Below are positions 37,557 to 47,212 of a stretch of DNA of 64,000 nt, in pieces. A program made the translations under genes and the position numbers. Source of the stretch: Afipia sp. (lineage in GTDB: Bacteria; Pseudomonadota; Alphaproteobacteria; Rhizobiales; Xanthobacteraceae); assembly GCA_017308595.1 (NCBI GenBank), contig JAFKER010000009.1, positions 62,001 to 126,000 on the forward strand. The letters are read 5' to 3'. Within the stretch, counting starts at the first letter, position 1. Each line of letters begins with the position of its first letter. A model generated the notes under the pieces. That model made no database searches, was not told the origin of the DNA, and saw nothing but the letters and a program-made list of their open reading frames with translations.

Positions 37557-38795
37557 CTAACCTTGCGGCTCGCTCAAAACCTCGACCATGCGATGCAGGG
37601 CCTCGGCGGTGGTTTCACTGTCTTGCACCATGGCGACACGGATATAACCGGCGCCGGGATTGCTGTTGTCGGACTGCGGACGCGCCAGATAGCTTCCGGG
37701 AATGACGCGCACGCCGCCGTCCTTGAAAAGTTTTACGGTGGCGGCCTCGTCGCCGCCATGCGCGGAGACGTCGAGCCAGATGCAGAAGCCACCGGCGGGG
37801 CGCTTGTAGCCGAAACGGTCGCCAAGGATCTGGTCGGCGAGATCGAATTTGATCCGGTAGAGCCTGCGATTCTCCTCGACATGCGCTTCATCGTTGTAGG
37901 CGGCGACAGCGACATGCTGCAGCGGCACCGGCACCTGAGGCGCCGCAACGTTGCGCAATTCATGAAAGCGCGCGAGAAACTTGGCGTCGCCGGCAACGAA
38001 GCCGACACGCATACCCGGCAGGTTCGAGCGCTTCGAAAGCGACTGGAATGCGACCACATTCGCGAAATCATTGCCAGCCGATGCGAGCATGCTGCCCGGC
38101 GCATCCTGTGTGTAGATTTCCGAATAGCATTCGTCGCTGAGCACGATGAAGCCGTAGCGGTCGGCGAGCTGTTTCACGCGATCGAAGTAAGCGCGCGAGG
38201 CGACAGCGCCCTGCGGATTGGCGGGTGAGGCGAGATAGAAGGCAACGGTGCGCTCGAGCGTTTCCGCACTCAGCAAATCGAGATTAGGCAGGAAACCGTT
38301 GTCGCGGGTGGTCGGCAAAAACACCACTTCGCATCCGGCGGCGCGCGCCCCCGCGGCATAGGCCGGATAGAACGGATTTGGCATCAGGATCACAGGCGCG
38401 CCCTTGCGCGGCGCGACATAGCGCGCGGCGGCGATGGCCGCGAAAAACAGGCCTTCGCGGCTGCCATTGAGCACCAGAACTTCGGTTTCCGGATCGACGG
38501 CCCGCGCAAGGCCGAACCGCCTTGTTGTCCAGGCGGCTGCGGCCTGGCGGAACGGCTCGATCCCTTTGGCGATCGGGTAACGCCCGAAGTCATTGACATG
38601 ATTGGCTAAAACCGGGCCGACAAAGCCAGGCACGGGATGCTGCGGCTCCCCAAGCGACATATTGATCAGGGGCTTGCCGGGTTTGTAGGGGCTCAGGAGG
38701 TCGGCCAGCCGGGCAAAGGGCGAGCGTTCGCTGGCCGATGCGCCACCTTGGGCGCCGGCAGCGGCCGCCGGGCGGGAAGAAGCGGTTATGGCCAT
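37557..38795 (-). CDS. Class I/II aminotransferase, succinyl-DAP aminotransferase-like
   Basis: A 412-residue fold-type I PLP enzyme. Visible elements are INMSLGEPQHPVP (substrate Gly loop), NGSREGLFFAAIA, the PLP-binding ASPANPQG and SDECYSEIYT, and the Schiff-base Lys in FQSLSKRSNLPGMRVG. The subgroup resembles DapC-type N-succinyl-L,L-diaminopimelate aminotransferases of alphaproteobacteria, which would supply DAP for peptidoglycan and lysine. A promiscuous role is possible. The first ~25 residues are Ala/Ser-rich and probably disordered. It is the first gene of the unit with ftsK and the LolA-like gene. Confidence 0.85.
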   Translation of the reverse strand: MAITASSRPAAAAGAQGGASASERSPFARLADLLSPYKPGKPLINMSLGEPQHPVPGFVGPVLANHVNDFGRYPIAKGIEPFRQAAAAWTTRRFGLARAVDPETEVLVLNGSREGLFFAAIAAARYVAPRKGAPVILMPNPFYPAYAAGARAAGCEVVFLPTTRDNGFLPNLDLLSAETLERTVAFYLASPANPQGAVASRAYFDRVKQLADRYGFIVLSDECYSEIYTQDAPGSMLASAGNDFANVVAFQSLSKRSNLPGMRVGFVAGDAKFLARFHELRNVAAPQVPVPLQHVAVAAYNDEAHVEENRRLYRIKFDLADQILGDRFGYKRPAGGFCIWLDVSAHGGDEAATVKLFKDGGVRVIPGSYLARPQSDNSNPGAGYIRVAMVQDSETTAEALHRMVEVLSEPQG

Positions 38796-38970
38796 TCGAA
38801 AAACGCCAGCACTTTCGGTCCGTTGATCCCCTCGGGAAGGGCCCTGAGGAGCGCGCGGATTTGATCACATCACCATAGGTGGGGCGAGGTTAAGACGCGA
38901 TTAACCATCGTGCCTCGGACGCATTTTCGCCGCTTCCGGGATGCCGCTTGCGATCTCGGGCGGAGGCAAG

Positions 38971-39000
38971 AAAAAGGGCTCCAGCTTGCGCTGGAGCCCT
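38971..39000 (-). terminator. Rho-independent terminator of the first glnK-amtB unit
   Basis: GGGCTCCAGC (38976-38985) and GCTGGAGCCC (38990-38999) form a perfect 10-bp stem with a four-base loop. On the minus strand it is followed by a run of five T. It lies 55 bases after the amtB stop. Confidence 0.85.
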
Positions 39001-39054
39001 CCGACGGACGGGGCATTGCCGGGTTTGTGCCCCAACCGTTGTTCGTGTCGCGGC

Positions 39055-40497
39055 TTACATGTTGTAGGCGCGCTCCGTGTGGTCGGTGATGTCGAGACCT
39101 TCGCGCTCCGCATCGACCGAGACGCGCAGGCCGACGATCACGTCGACGACCTTGAACAGGATCGCCGAGCCGATGCCTGACAGCAGCAGCGTGGTGCCGA
39201 CGCCCCAGAGCTGCGAGATCATCTGCGCAGCGAAGTCGTAGTCAGCGACCTTGCCCGTCACGTAATCCATGACGCCCGTGCCGCCGAGGGCAGGGTTGAC
39301 CAGGATGCCGGTGCCGAGAGCGCCGACGATGCCGCCGACGCCGTGGACGCCGAACACGTCGAGCGAGTCATCGTAGCCAAGCGCGTTCTTCACGACGGTG
39401 CAGAAGAACAGGCAGACCACGCCGACAACGAGGCCGAGAACAATCGCGCCCATCGGACCGGCGAAGCCGGCCGCCGGCGTGACGGCAACCAGACCTGCGA
39501 CGGCGCCGGACAACGCGCCGAGCAGCGACGGGTGACCCTTGATCATCCATTCCGCGAACATCCACGACAGAGCCGCCGCGGCGGTCGCGAGGAAGGTGTT
39601 CACCATGGCAAGAGCGGCGCCGCCGTTGGCTTCGAGGTTCGATCCGGCATTGAAGCCGAACCAGCCCACCCACAGGAGCGCAGCGCCGATCATGGTCATG
39701 GTCAGCGAGTGCGGAGCCATCAGCTCCTTGCCGTAGCCGGTGCGCTTTCCGATGATGAGGGCGCCGACAAGACCGGCGATACCTGCGTTGATGTGCACAA
39801 CCGTGCCGCCTGCGAAGTCGAGCGCGCCCTTCTTGAAGATGAAGCCGCCGTCAGCCATGACTTCGTCGAGCTTCGCCTGCGCCGCCGTCTTTGCAGCACC
39901 GTCAGCCGCGGCTGCAAGAGCCTTGACTGCATCGCTGATGGCGTCCGGGCCTGCCCAGTACCAGACCATGTGCGCCATCGGGAAGTAGATCAGCGTCACC
40001 CAGAGCGGAACGAACAGAGCGACCGCTGCGAACTTCGTGCGTTCAGCGAAAGCGCCGATGAAGAGGGCTGGCGTGATCGCCGCGAAGGTCAGCTGGAAGC
40101 AGAAATAGACCATCTCGTTGATGTTCGCATCGACGCTGAAGGTCCCTGCCGCTGAATCGGTGGTGACGCCGGCCATGAAGGCCTTCGAGAAGCCGCCGAT
40201 GAACTCGGAGCCGCCGGTGAAGGCGAGGCTGTAACCGTAGATCGCCCAGATAATCGCGACGATGCAGACGGTGTAGAAGACCTGAGCCAGAACCGAGAGC
40301 ATGTTCTTGGAGCGGACCAGGCCGCCATAGAACAGGGCGAGGCCGGGGATGGTCATCAGCAGCACGAGAACGGCTGATGTCATGACCCAGGCATTATCGC
40401 CTTTGTTGATGGTCGGCGCTGCATAGGCGGCGGTCGTAGCGAAGAGGCCGACGGCGAGAGCTGCCAATCCCGCGCTGGTGGGACGCTTGAACGTCAT
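39055..40497 (-). CDS. amtB: Ammonium transporter AmtB (copy 1)
   Basis: A trimeric ammonium channel of the Amt/Rh family. The protein has 480 residues: signal-like N-terminus MTFKRPTSAGLAALAVGL, then 11 helices with the family motifs GDNAWVMTSAVLVLLMTIPGLALFYGGLVRSKN, DFAGGTVVHINAG and FGVHGVGGIVGALGTGI. A loop around residues 180-215 rich in Ala/Lys is longer than in copy 2. The frame is open to 40581, but ATG 40497 gives the expected start. It follows glnK by 37 bases. PII (GlnK) protein blocks Amt channels when nitrogen is sufficient. Confidence 0.95.
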   Translation of the reverse strand: MTFKRPTSAGLAALAVGLFATTAAYAAPTINKGDNAWVMTSAVLVLLMTIPGLALFYGGLVRSKNMLSVLAQVFYTVCIVAIIWAIYGYSLAFTGGSEFIGGFSKAFMAGVTTDSAAGTFSVDANINEMVYFCFQLTFAAITPALFIGAFAERTKFAAVALFVPLWVTLIYFPMAHMVWYWAGPDAISDAVKALAAAADGAAKTAAQAKLDEVMADGGFIFKKGALDFAGGTVVHINAGIAGLVGALIIGKRTGYGKELMAPHSLTMTMIGAALLWVGWFGFNAGSNLEANGGAALAMVNTFLATAAAALSWMFAEWMIKGHPSLLGALSGAVAGLVAVTPAAGFAGPMGAIVLGLVVGVVCLFFCTVVKNALGYDDSLDVFGVHGVGGIVGALGTGILVNPALGGTGVMDYVTGKVADYDFAAQMISQLWGVGTTLLLSGIGSAILFKVVDVIVGLRVSVDAEREGLDITDHTERAYNM

Positions 40498-40534
40498 TTG
40501 TTTGTACTCCTGATAAGATGAGGTTTGCGCGAAA

Positions 40535-41203
<669 letters not shown>

Positions 41204-42514
41204 TTATTGGAGAGCTTCGCCGTGCTGGGTGATGTCCAGCCCCTCGACTTCGTGCTCGTGGGACACCCGCAAGCCCGCCAGTGCGTCTACGACCTTGAGC
41301 AGCACGAAGGTCATGCCCCCGGTCCAGACGAAGACGACCGCCACACCGTAGAGCTGGGTCAGCAGCAGCTTCGGATTGCCTTCGATCAGTCCGGCGGTTC
41401 CCCCGATGGCGGATGTGGCAAAAATCCCGGTCATCAAGGTGCCGAGCAGGCCGCCGATGCCGTGAATGCCGAAAACGTCGAGCGTGTCGTCGTAATTGAA
41501 GCGGTGCTTGAGGCTGGTGCAGGCCCAGTAGCAGATGGCGCCGGCCATCACGCCGATCACGATACCATGCCACGGTTCGACAAATCCCGAGGCCGGCGTG
41601 ATGGTGCCGAGACCGGCGACGGCGCCTGAGATCATGCCGAGCACCGATGGTTTGCGCCGTGTGACCCATTCGATCGCGGTCCACGTCAGCGCACCGGCGC
41701 AGGCGGCCAGATGGGTCGAGAAGATCGCCATCACCGCGCGTGAATTGGCTTGCAGGGCCGAGCCGCCGTTGAAACCGAACCAGCCGACCCACAACAGGCC
41801 GGTGCCGATCACTGCGAGCGACAGGTCATAGGGCGAGAGATTCTCGGTGCCGTAACCGCGTCGGCGGCCCATCACAACAGCAGCAACGAGTCCGGCGGTG
41901 CCTGCGCTCAAATGCACGACGAGGCCGCCCGCAAAATCAAGTACGCCTGCCTGCGCGAGAAAGCCGCCGCCCCACACCCAATGTGCGAGCGGGATATAGA
42001 CCAGCGTGAACCAGCCGATTGAAAACAGCACATAGGATGAAAACCGCATGCGATCCGCAACAGATCCGGCGACCAGCGCCACGGTGATCACCGCAAAGGT
42101 CATCTGGTAAAGCGCGAACAGAGCTTCGGGAATCGTCTTTGCCGCGCTGTTGACGCCGTCCATTGTCATGCTGGACAGAAGAATGCGATCGAGCGAGCCG
42201 AGCCACGCGCCGTCGCCGGCAAAGACGAGGCTGTAACCGTAGATCACCCAGAGAATCGAAATCAGCGCGACCGCGACAAGGCTTTGCGCCATGGTTGCCA
42301 GCACGTTCTTCTTGCGCACCATGCCGGCGTAAAACAGCGCGAGACCCGGAATGGTCATCATCAACACCAGCGCAGTCGCCATGATCATCCATGCGGTGTC
42401 TGCGGTGTCGATTTTGGGCGTATCGGCGAGAGCTGGCGTTGTCAGAGCGATCGCAAGGCTTGCGGTAGTAACCGCCGTAGCAACGAATGCGATCGCACGC
42501 GGCAATTTCAACAT
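41204..42514 (-). CDS. amtB: Ammonium transporter AmtB (copy 2)
   Basis: A 436-residue Amt protein. Signal-like MLKLPRAIAFVATAVTTASLAIALTT precedes IDTADTAWMIMATALVLMMTIPGLALFYAGMVRKKNVL. Pore and C-terminal motifs match copy 1 (DFAGGLVVHLSAG, FGIHGIGGLLGTLMTGIFA). It is shorter than copy 1 because it lacks the Ala/Lys-rich loop. ATG 42514 is preceded by a GGGGGAT ribosome site; the open frame to 42790 overlaps glnK copy 2 and is discounted. The gap to its glnK is 130 bases, wider than in copy 1, and contains a repeat palindrome. Confidence 0.95.
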   Translation of the reverse strand: MLKLPRAIAFVATAVTTASLAIALTTPALADTPKIDTADTAWMIMATALVLMMTIPGLALFYAGMVRKKNVLATMAQSLVAVALISILWVIYGYSLVFAGDGAWLGSLDRILLSSMTMDGVNSAAKTIPEALFALYQMTFAVITVALVAGSVADRMRFSSYVLFSIGWFTLVYIPLAHWVWGGGFLAQAGVLDFAGGLVVHLSAGTAGLVAAVVMGRRRGYGTENLSPYDLSLAVIGTGLLWVGWFGFNGGSALQANSRAVMAIFSTHLAACAGALTWTAIEWVTRRKPSVLGMISGAVAGLGTITPASGFVEPWHGIVIGVMAGAICYWACTSLKHRFNYDDTLDVFGIHGIGGLLGTLMTGIFATSAIGGTAGLIEGNPKLLLTQLYGVAVVFVWTGGMTFVLLKVVDALAGLRVSHEHEVEGLDITQHGEALQ

Positions 42515-42589
42515 GGCAATCCCCCCGCCCGGAAGACCTTGCGGCGTCTTGCGCGCGCCGCTGCAGTCGTAATGCTTAATCTCGTTTGA

Positions 42590-42632
42590 GCATGATCTCG
42601 CTAGATCGGCTTTCGCCTTTTCGGGATCATGC
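42590..42632. repeat. Intergenic palindromic repeat between glnK and amtB (copy 2)
   Basis: GCATGATC (42590-42597) and GATCATGC (42625-42632) flank TCGCTAGATCGGCTTTCGCC and a CTTTTCGG tail. The arrangement resembles the dispersed repeat GCATGATC-...-CTTTTCGGGATCATGC that I recall from Bradyrhizobium-family genomes. The central part is degenerate. It could shape mRNA between the two genes. Confidence 0.5.
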
Positions 42633-42644
42633 CCGCAGTTAAAA

Positions 42645-42983
42645 TCAAAGTGCGTCGTTGTCGGTTTCGCCGGTGCGGATGCGCACGGCATTCTCGATCG
42701 GTGTGACGAAGACCTTGCCGTCGCCGATCTGGCCGGTGCGTGCGCCTGCGGTGATGACCTGAACGGCCTGATCGGCAAGATCGCTTCCAACCGCGATCTC
42801 GATTCGCAGCTTGGGCAGGAAATTCACGATGTACTCTGCGCCCCGATAAATCTCGGTGTGCCCCTTCTGGCGGCCGAACCCTTTCACCTCGGTGACGGTC
42901 ATGCCGTGAACGCCGATCGCGGTCAGGGCCAGGCGGACCTCTTCGAGTTTGAAGGGTTTGATGATGGCGGTGATCAGCTTCAT
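42645..42983 (-). CDS. glnK: PII signalling protein GlnK (copy 2)
   Basis: A 112-residue PII protein very similar to copy 1, with identical T-loop core [15 protein letters not shown] including Tyr51. The beta-strand segments differ ([41 protein letters not shown]). It is the first gene of the second glnK-amtB unit. Two PII-Amt pairs in tandem suggest a duplication with divergence; the copies probably differ in affinity or timing, which the sequence alone cannot show. Confidence 0.96.
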   Translation of the reverse strand: MKLITAIIKPFKLEEVRLALTAIGVHGMTVTEVKGFGRQKGHTEIYRGAEYIVNFLPKLRIEIAVGSDLADQAVQVITAGARTGQIGDGKVFVTPIENAVRIRTGETDNDAL

Positions 42984-43239
42984 GGTCGCTCTAGGTCCTT
43001 GAAATCAGCACGGCAGACGTCCTGCGTCTTTACGCGCGCAGGCGGGAAACCGCTACCTTTTTGGGCAGGACGAGAGAAAAATATGCAGGCGGGTCCAAAA
43101 ACCGTTGCGGGTGCGCGGCGTCCGTTTGTAGCATCGGCGTTCTCGGGGGCGAGATCGATTGCGGTTTACTGATGTGCTGCGGGACAGGTGTCCCCGCGGA
43201 CGGTCCGGCCCTCCATTTTCCGAACGAGAAGGGATGATC

Positions 43240-44118
43240 ATGCCGGGCCGATCTTGGTTTGTTGCTGCCGGAGAGAAGCAGGAGGGTCCGTATTCCGAGG
43301 AGGAATTCCGCGACCTGATCGCCCGTGGACATATCCGGCCGGACACATATGTCTGGGCCGACGGCATGCAGGAATGGAAGTATGCCGGAGATATTCCCGG
43401 GCTGCTGTCGCCCGGTCGCGCACCGCCTCCAACGCCACGTCCCGGCGTGCCGATGCCATCCGCGAACGCCGATCATGGCGGCGGATCGCTGTCTGCCGAG
43501 TTCAGCATCTGGGAAATGCTGGGACGCGCGATTGTTTTCGTGATCGGCTTTTTGCTGGTCATTCCCGCGCCGTGGGTGGCGGCAAGTTTCTATGGCTGGA
43601 TGATTTCGCGCATTCATGTGCCAGGCCGCGGCTATCTCGGCTTCACGGGCAAGCCGCTCGACATCTGGTATGTCTTTGTCGGACTCGCGCTGATGACCTA
43701 TATCGGCGGGGCTCTCGACATTCCCTTTTTGAGCTTCGTCTTGTTTCCGTTGCAGGCCTATCTGTCCTGGATGACGGTGCGCTGGGTGATGGCCAATCTC
43801 ACGGCGGAAGGTCGGCCGCTTCAGCTCAGTTTCGACGGCAGCCCATGGGGCTATATCGGCTGGTACCTTTTGCTGGCGGTGTCGTTCATCACCATCATCG
43901 GCTGGGCATGGGTCATCGTCTACTGGATGCGGTGGATCTGCAGCAACATCGGTGGGACCCGCCGCGCGATTTCGTTCAACGCGACCGGGCTCGAGGTTCT
44001 GTGGCGAACCCTTGTTTTCTCGATCGGCTGTGCCTTGCTGATTCCGATCCCATGGGTGATGGGATGGTACACCCGTTGGTACGTCTCGCAGTTTTCGGCG
44101 GCAGAGCGCCTGGCGTAA
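43240..44118 (+). CDS. GYF_2-domain multi-pass membrane protein (DUF898-like)
   Basis: A 292-residue protein. Residues 5-54 (WFVAAGEKQEGPYSEEEFRDLIARG, TYVWADGMQEWKYAGDIPGL) form a GYF_2 (DUF4339) domain, often seen at the cytoplasmic N-terminus of bacterial membrane proteins. A Pro-rich linker follows, then about six hydrophobic segments from residue 90 to 285 with repeated motifs (GFTGKPLDIWYVFVGLALM, PLQAYLSWMTVRWVMANL) reminiscent of DUF898/YjgN. The repeated LVIPAPWVAASFYGWMI / LIPIPWVMGWYTRWYV blocks suggest internal duplication. ATG 43240 has an AAGGG ribosome site. The function is unknown. Confidence 0.82.
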   Translation: MPGRSWFVAAGEKQEGPYSEEEFRDLIARGHIRPDTYVWADGMQEWKYAGDIPGLLSPGRAPPPTPRPGVPMPSANADHGGGSLSAEFSIWEMLGRAIVFVIGFLLVIPAPWVAASFYGWMISRIHVPGRGYLGFTGKPLDIWYVFVGLALMTYIGGALDIPFLSFVLFPLQAYLSWMTVRWVMANLTAEGRPLQLSFDGSPWGYIGWYLLLAVSFITIIGWAWVIVYWMRWICSNIGGTRRAISFNATGLEVLWRTLVFSIGCALLIPIPWVMGWYTRWYVSQFSAAERLA

Positions 44119-44146
44119 CGACGCCAGCTGTCGATATGAACTTGAG

Positions 44147-44171
44147 GCCGCCGGTTATGCCGGCGGCTTTT
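44147..44171 (+). terminator. Terminator of the GYF_2 gene
   Basis: GCCGCCGG (44147-44154) and CCGGCGGC (44160-44167) pair around TTATG and are followed by TTTT. The loop carries the stop codon region of the convergent tesB gene, which ends at 44155. Confidence 0.75.
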
Positions 44172-45039
44172 CCTTGCGCTCGCGCAGCGAGCCTTCCTGT
44201 GCGACAGAGGCCACCAGCGTGCCGTCCTGCTTGAAAATCAAGCCGCGCGTCAAACCGCGTCCGTCTTGTGCGCTCGGCGAATCCTGACTGTAGAGCAGCC
44301 ACTCGTCGGCGCGGAACGGGCGATGAAACCACATCGCATGATCGAGACTGGCAGGCATCATGCGATTGTCGAACAGCGTGCGGCCGTAACGCGCCATTGC
44401 GGCATCCAGCAGCGAGAAATCCGATGCGTAGGCCAGCGCACACATATGCAGCGCCGGATCTTCGGGCAGCTTCGCGACCGTGCGAATCCAGACATGGATG
44501 CGTCCGTCGTCGATTTTCTGGCCGAAGTACCGGCCAAGCTCCACCGGGCGCAATTCGATCGGCCGATCGGATTCGTAATAGCGCCGGATGAAGTCCGGCA
44601 TGTTCTTGAACATCGGTTGCTTGGAGACTTCTTCCGCGGTCAGTTTCTCCGGCGGCGGAACATCCGGCATCTTGTCCTGGTGATTGAACGAACCTTCCTC
44701 TTCGGCGTGGAATGACACCATGATGGAGAAAATGGCGTTGCCGTGCTGGATCGCAGTCACGCGCCGGGTCGAATAGCTCCTGCCGTCGCGCAGCCGTTCG
44801 ACCTCGTAGATGATGGGAATCTGCGGATCGCCCGGCAGGATGAAATAACAATGCAGCGAATGCGGCAGCCGCTTCTCGACATTCTCGACGGTGCGGCAGG
44901 CCGCAACCATCGCCTGACCGATCACCTGCCCGCCGAATACACGCTGCCAGCGGGTCTTGGGACTGACACCGCGGAACATGTTCACCTCCAGCTGCTCGAT
45001 ATCGAGGATCGACAGCAGATCAATCAGGCTTTTCGACAT
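44155..45039 (-). CDS. tesB: Acyl-CoA thioesterase II
   Basis: TesB hydrolyses medium- and long-chain acyl-CoA to free fatty acid and CoA in the cytoplasm. The 294-residue double-hotdog protein has EVNMFRGVSPKTRWQRVFGGQVIGQAMVAA and LPHSLHCYFILPGDP in the first half. In the second are SLDHAMWFHRPFRADEWLLYSQDSPSA and GLIFKQDGTLVASVAQEG, with the catalytic Asp/Thr/Gln region intact. It is a single gene, divergent from the FAD monooxygenase gene. Confidence 0.95.
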   Translation of the reverse strand: MSKSLIDLLSILDIEQLEVNMFRGVSPKTRWQRVFGGQVIGQAMVAACRTVENVEKRLPHSLHCYFILPGDPQIPIIYEVERLRDGRSYSTRRVTAIQHGNAIFSIMVSFHAEEEGSFNHQDKMPDVPPPEKLTAEEVSKQPMFKNMPDFIRRYYESDRPIELRPVELGRYFGQKIDDGRIHVWIRTVAKLPEDPALHMCALAYASDFSLLDAAMARYGRTLFDNRMMPASLDHAMWFHRPFRADEWLLYSQDSPSAQDGRGLTRGLIFKQDGTLVASVAQEGSLRERKEKPPA

Positions 45040-45219
45040 TCACAATGTTCCGATCTTCGGCATTTAGGGGATGCGGAGCGGTTTCCGGTGACGCGCAAAC
45101 CCTGATAAACAGCGCAAGTCCATGATCTGGACCCATTCTTGGGGGCATCTTTCCCCCATGGCCGGGCCGGAGGCAAGGGCAGCCATGACGCGAAATGCAC
45201 CTATGAAAGTCCGGATCTC

Positions 45220-46440
45220 ATGTCCTCACAACGCAGCATCGTGATCGGAGGCGGCGCTTTCGCCGGCCTGGGGCTGGCGCTGGCGCTGCGGCAGGGTCTC
45301 GGGCCCGAGATTCCAATTGTCGTGGCGGATCCGGCTTTCGCGATGAGGCCGAGCCGCGATCCGCGCGCGTCCGCCATCGTCGCCGCCTGCCGCCGCCTGT
45401 TCGAGGTGATCGGCGTTTGGGACCAGGTGGCCGGGACGGCGCAGCCAATCCTCGACATGGTGGTAACGGACTCGCGCCTTGAAGATGTGACACGGCCGGT
45501 CTTTCTGACTTTCGGCGGTGAGGTTGAGCCCGGCGAGCCGTTCGCGCATATGGTCGAGAACCGGCTTCTGATCAATGCACTGGTGGCGCGGGCTGAAGCT
45601 GAAGGTATCGAGCTCAATGCCGTCGCCGTCTCAAGTTATGACGTGCAGGGCGAGGGTACACGCGTCACGTTGAGCGATGGTCGCATGATTGACGCGAGCC
45701 TTCTGATCGCTGCCGACGGCGCGAAATCGAAACTGCGCGAGCGCGCGGGCATCGCGACTCACGGCTGGGACTACGATCAGTCCGGCATTGTCGTCACCGT
45801 GGGACACGAGCGCGATCACCAAGGCCGCGCCGAAGAACACTTTTTGCCCGCCGGTCCATTTGCGATTTTGCCGCTCAAGGGCAATCGCTCATCGCTGGTC
45901 TGGACCGAGAGCCGCCGCGAGGCGGCGCGGATCATCGAACTGCCGGATGCCGACTTCCAGGCCGAGCTGGAAACGCGCTTCGGTCTTCATCTCGGGGAAG
46001 TCGAGGCGCTGGACAAGCCGCGCGCGTTTCCGCTCGGCTATTTCGTCGCGCGTTCGTTCATTGCCGATCGCCTCGCGCTGGTCGGTGACGCCGCGCATGT
46101 GATTCATCCGATCGCCGGTCAGGGCCTCAATATGGGATTGAAGGATGCTGCGGCGCTTGCGGAAGTCATTGTCGATGCCGCGCGGCTTGGCATTGATCCC
46201 GGACAGGCCGATGTGCTGGAGCGCTACCAGCGCTGGCGGCGGTTCGACACTGTGGCGATGGGCGTCGCCACCAATTCGCTGAACATGCTGTTCTCGAACA
46301 AGTCGACGCTGCTTCGCACGGTGCGCGATATCGGGCTCGGCCTTGTCGACCGCGTGCCGCCGCTGAAAAGCGCGTTCATCCGGCAGGCTGCGGGCCTGTC
46401 CGGCGAAGTGCCGCGCTTGTTGCGCGGCGAGGCGCTGTAG
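45220..46440 (+). CDS. UbiH/COQ6-type FAD monooxygenase
   Basis: A 406-residue class A flavin hydroxylase. It has the FAD Rossmann motif IVIGGGAFAGLGLALALRQG, SRDPRASAIVAACRRLFEVIGVW, the DG-type motif LLIAADGAKSKLRE, and GD motif RLALVGDAAHVIHPIAGQGLNMGLKDAAAL. These match ubiquinone-biosynthesis hydroxylases (UbiH/UbiF/UbiI). Which ring position it hydroxylates cannot be decided here. The open frame begins at 45139, but the conserved start MSSQRSIVIGGG is at 45220. It converges on an NTF2-like gene. Confidence 0.92.
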   Translation: MSSQRSIVIGGGAFAGLGLALALRQGLGPEIPIVVADPAFAMRPSRDPRASAIVAACRRLFEVIGVWDQVAGTAQPILDMVVTDSRLEDVTRPVFLTFGGEVEPGEPFAHMVENRLLINALVARAEAEGIELNAVAVSSYDVQGEGTRVTLSDGRMIDASLLIAADGAKSKLRERAGIATHGWDYDQSGIVVTVGHERDHQGRAEEHFLPAGPFAILPLKGNRSSLVWTESRREAARIIELPDADFQAELETRFGLHLGEVEALDKPRAFPLGYFVARSFIADRLALVGDAAHVIHPIAGQGLNMGLKDAAALAEVIVDAARLGIDPGQADVLERYQRWRRFDTVAMGVATNSLNMLFSNKSTLLRTVRDIGLGLVDRVPPLKSAFIRQAAGLSGEVPRLLRGEAL

Positions 46441-46448
46441 CGCCTCCG

Positions 46449-46844
46449 TTATGCGGAGAGTTTCGCCAGCTGTTCACCCATCAGGCGATGCAGCAGATTG
46501 ATCGCTTTCAGCGGCCGCACCATCACCTTGAAATGCGTGATCTGGCGTCCGTCATCGCTGAAGGTGATGATATCGACGCCGTTGATCTTGATGCCTTCGA
46601 CTTCATTCTCGAACTCAAGCACGGCACCATTCTCGTTGCGCCATTCGCCGAGGTACTTGAAGCCGGGGCCGCCGAGAACGGAGCCTGCGCTGGCGAGATA
46701 TTTGAAAGTAATGTCGCGTCCGCGCTGCGGGGTATGGACGACCGGGCTTTCGAACACGGCATCGGGATGAAGCAGGTCCCACAGGACCTTCTCATCGGGA
46801 GATTTGATGAACTGGTGCCAGCGTTCAAGAGCGTAATGTTGCAT
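46449..46844 (-). CDS. NTF2-like (SnoaL) family protein
   Basis: A 131-residue cone-fold protein beginning ALERWHQFIKSPDEKVLWDLLHPDAVFESPVVHTPQRG, a typical SnoaL-like opening, ending in DIITFSDDGRQITHFKVMVRPLKAINLLHRLMGEQL. Such proteins include polyketide cyclases, epoxide hydrolases and ligand-binding modules, and no catalytic residue set identifies a specific role. It is a single gene between a flavoprotein and Trm112. Confidence 0.85.
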   Translation of the reverse strand: MQHYALERWHQFIKSPDEKVLWDLLHPDAVFESPVVHTPQRGRDITFKYLASAGSVLGGPGFKYLGEWRNENGAVLEFENEVEGIKINGVDIITFSDDGRQITHFKVMVRPLKAINLLHRLMGEQLAKLSA

Positions 46845-46916
46845 CGGGCATCTCCGGGATTGTGATAATCGGCAACGCGGCGCGTCAGCGGCGGCGCCGC
46901 AGATGAAAGTCTGCGC

Positions 46917-47114
46917 TCAGTCGAGCCGGCGCGCTTCTTCGGGGAGCATGATCGGAATGCCGTCGCGGATCGGATAGGCCAGCTTGGCCGAGCGCGAAAT
47001 CAGCTCCTGCCTTGCGCTGTCAAATTCCAGCGGGCCCTTGGTCTGCGGACACACCAGGATTTCCAGCAGTTTCGGATCGACGCCGCTTTCGGGGCGCTCA
47101 GACGGCAAGGTCAT
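46917..47114 (-). CDS. Trm112 family protein (UPF0434)
   Basis: A 65-residue protein with [18 protein letters not shown] and [20 protein letters not shown]. This is the small Trm112 fold (YcaR/UPF0434), which in eukaryotes activates methyltransferases and in bacteria has no settled role. Only one cysteine (CPQTKG) is present, so the zinc-binding form is not supported. ATG 47114 is well placed and the length is normal for the family. Confidence 0.93.
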   Translation of the reverse strand: MTLPSERPESGVDPKLLEILVCPQTKGPLEFDSARQELISRSAKLAYPIRDGIPIMLPEEARRLD

Positions 47115-47212
47115 CGGTCAACTCCACATCTATAACTGGATCGCACTCTTTTCTTTGTATCACAACTCGGACAGTCCGAATCAACAGCTTGATGGGGTCG
47201 TTGTCGCAGACG

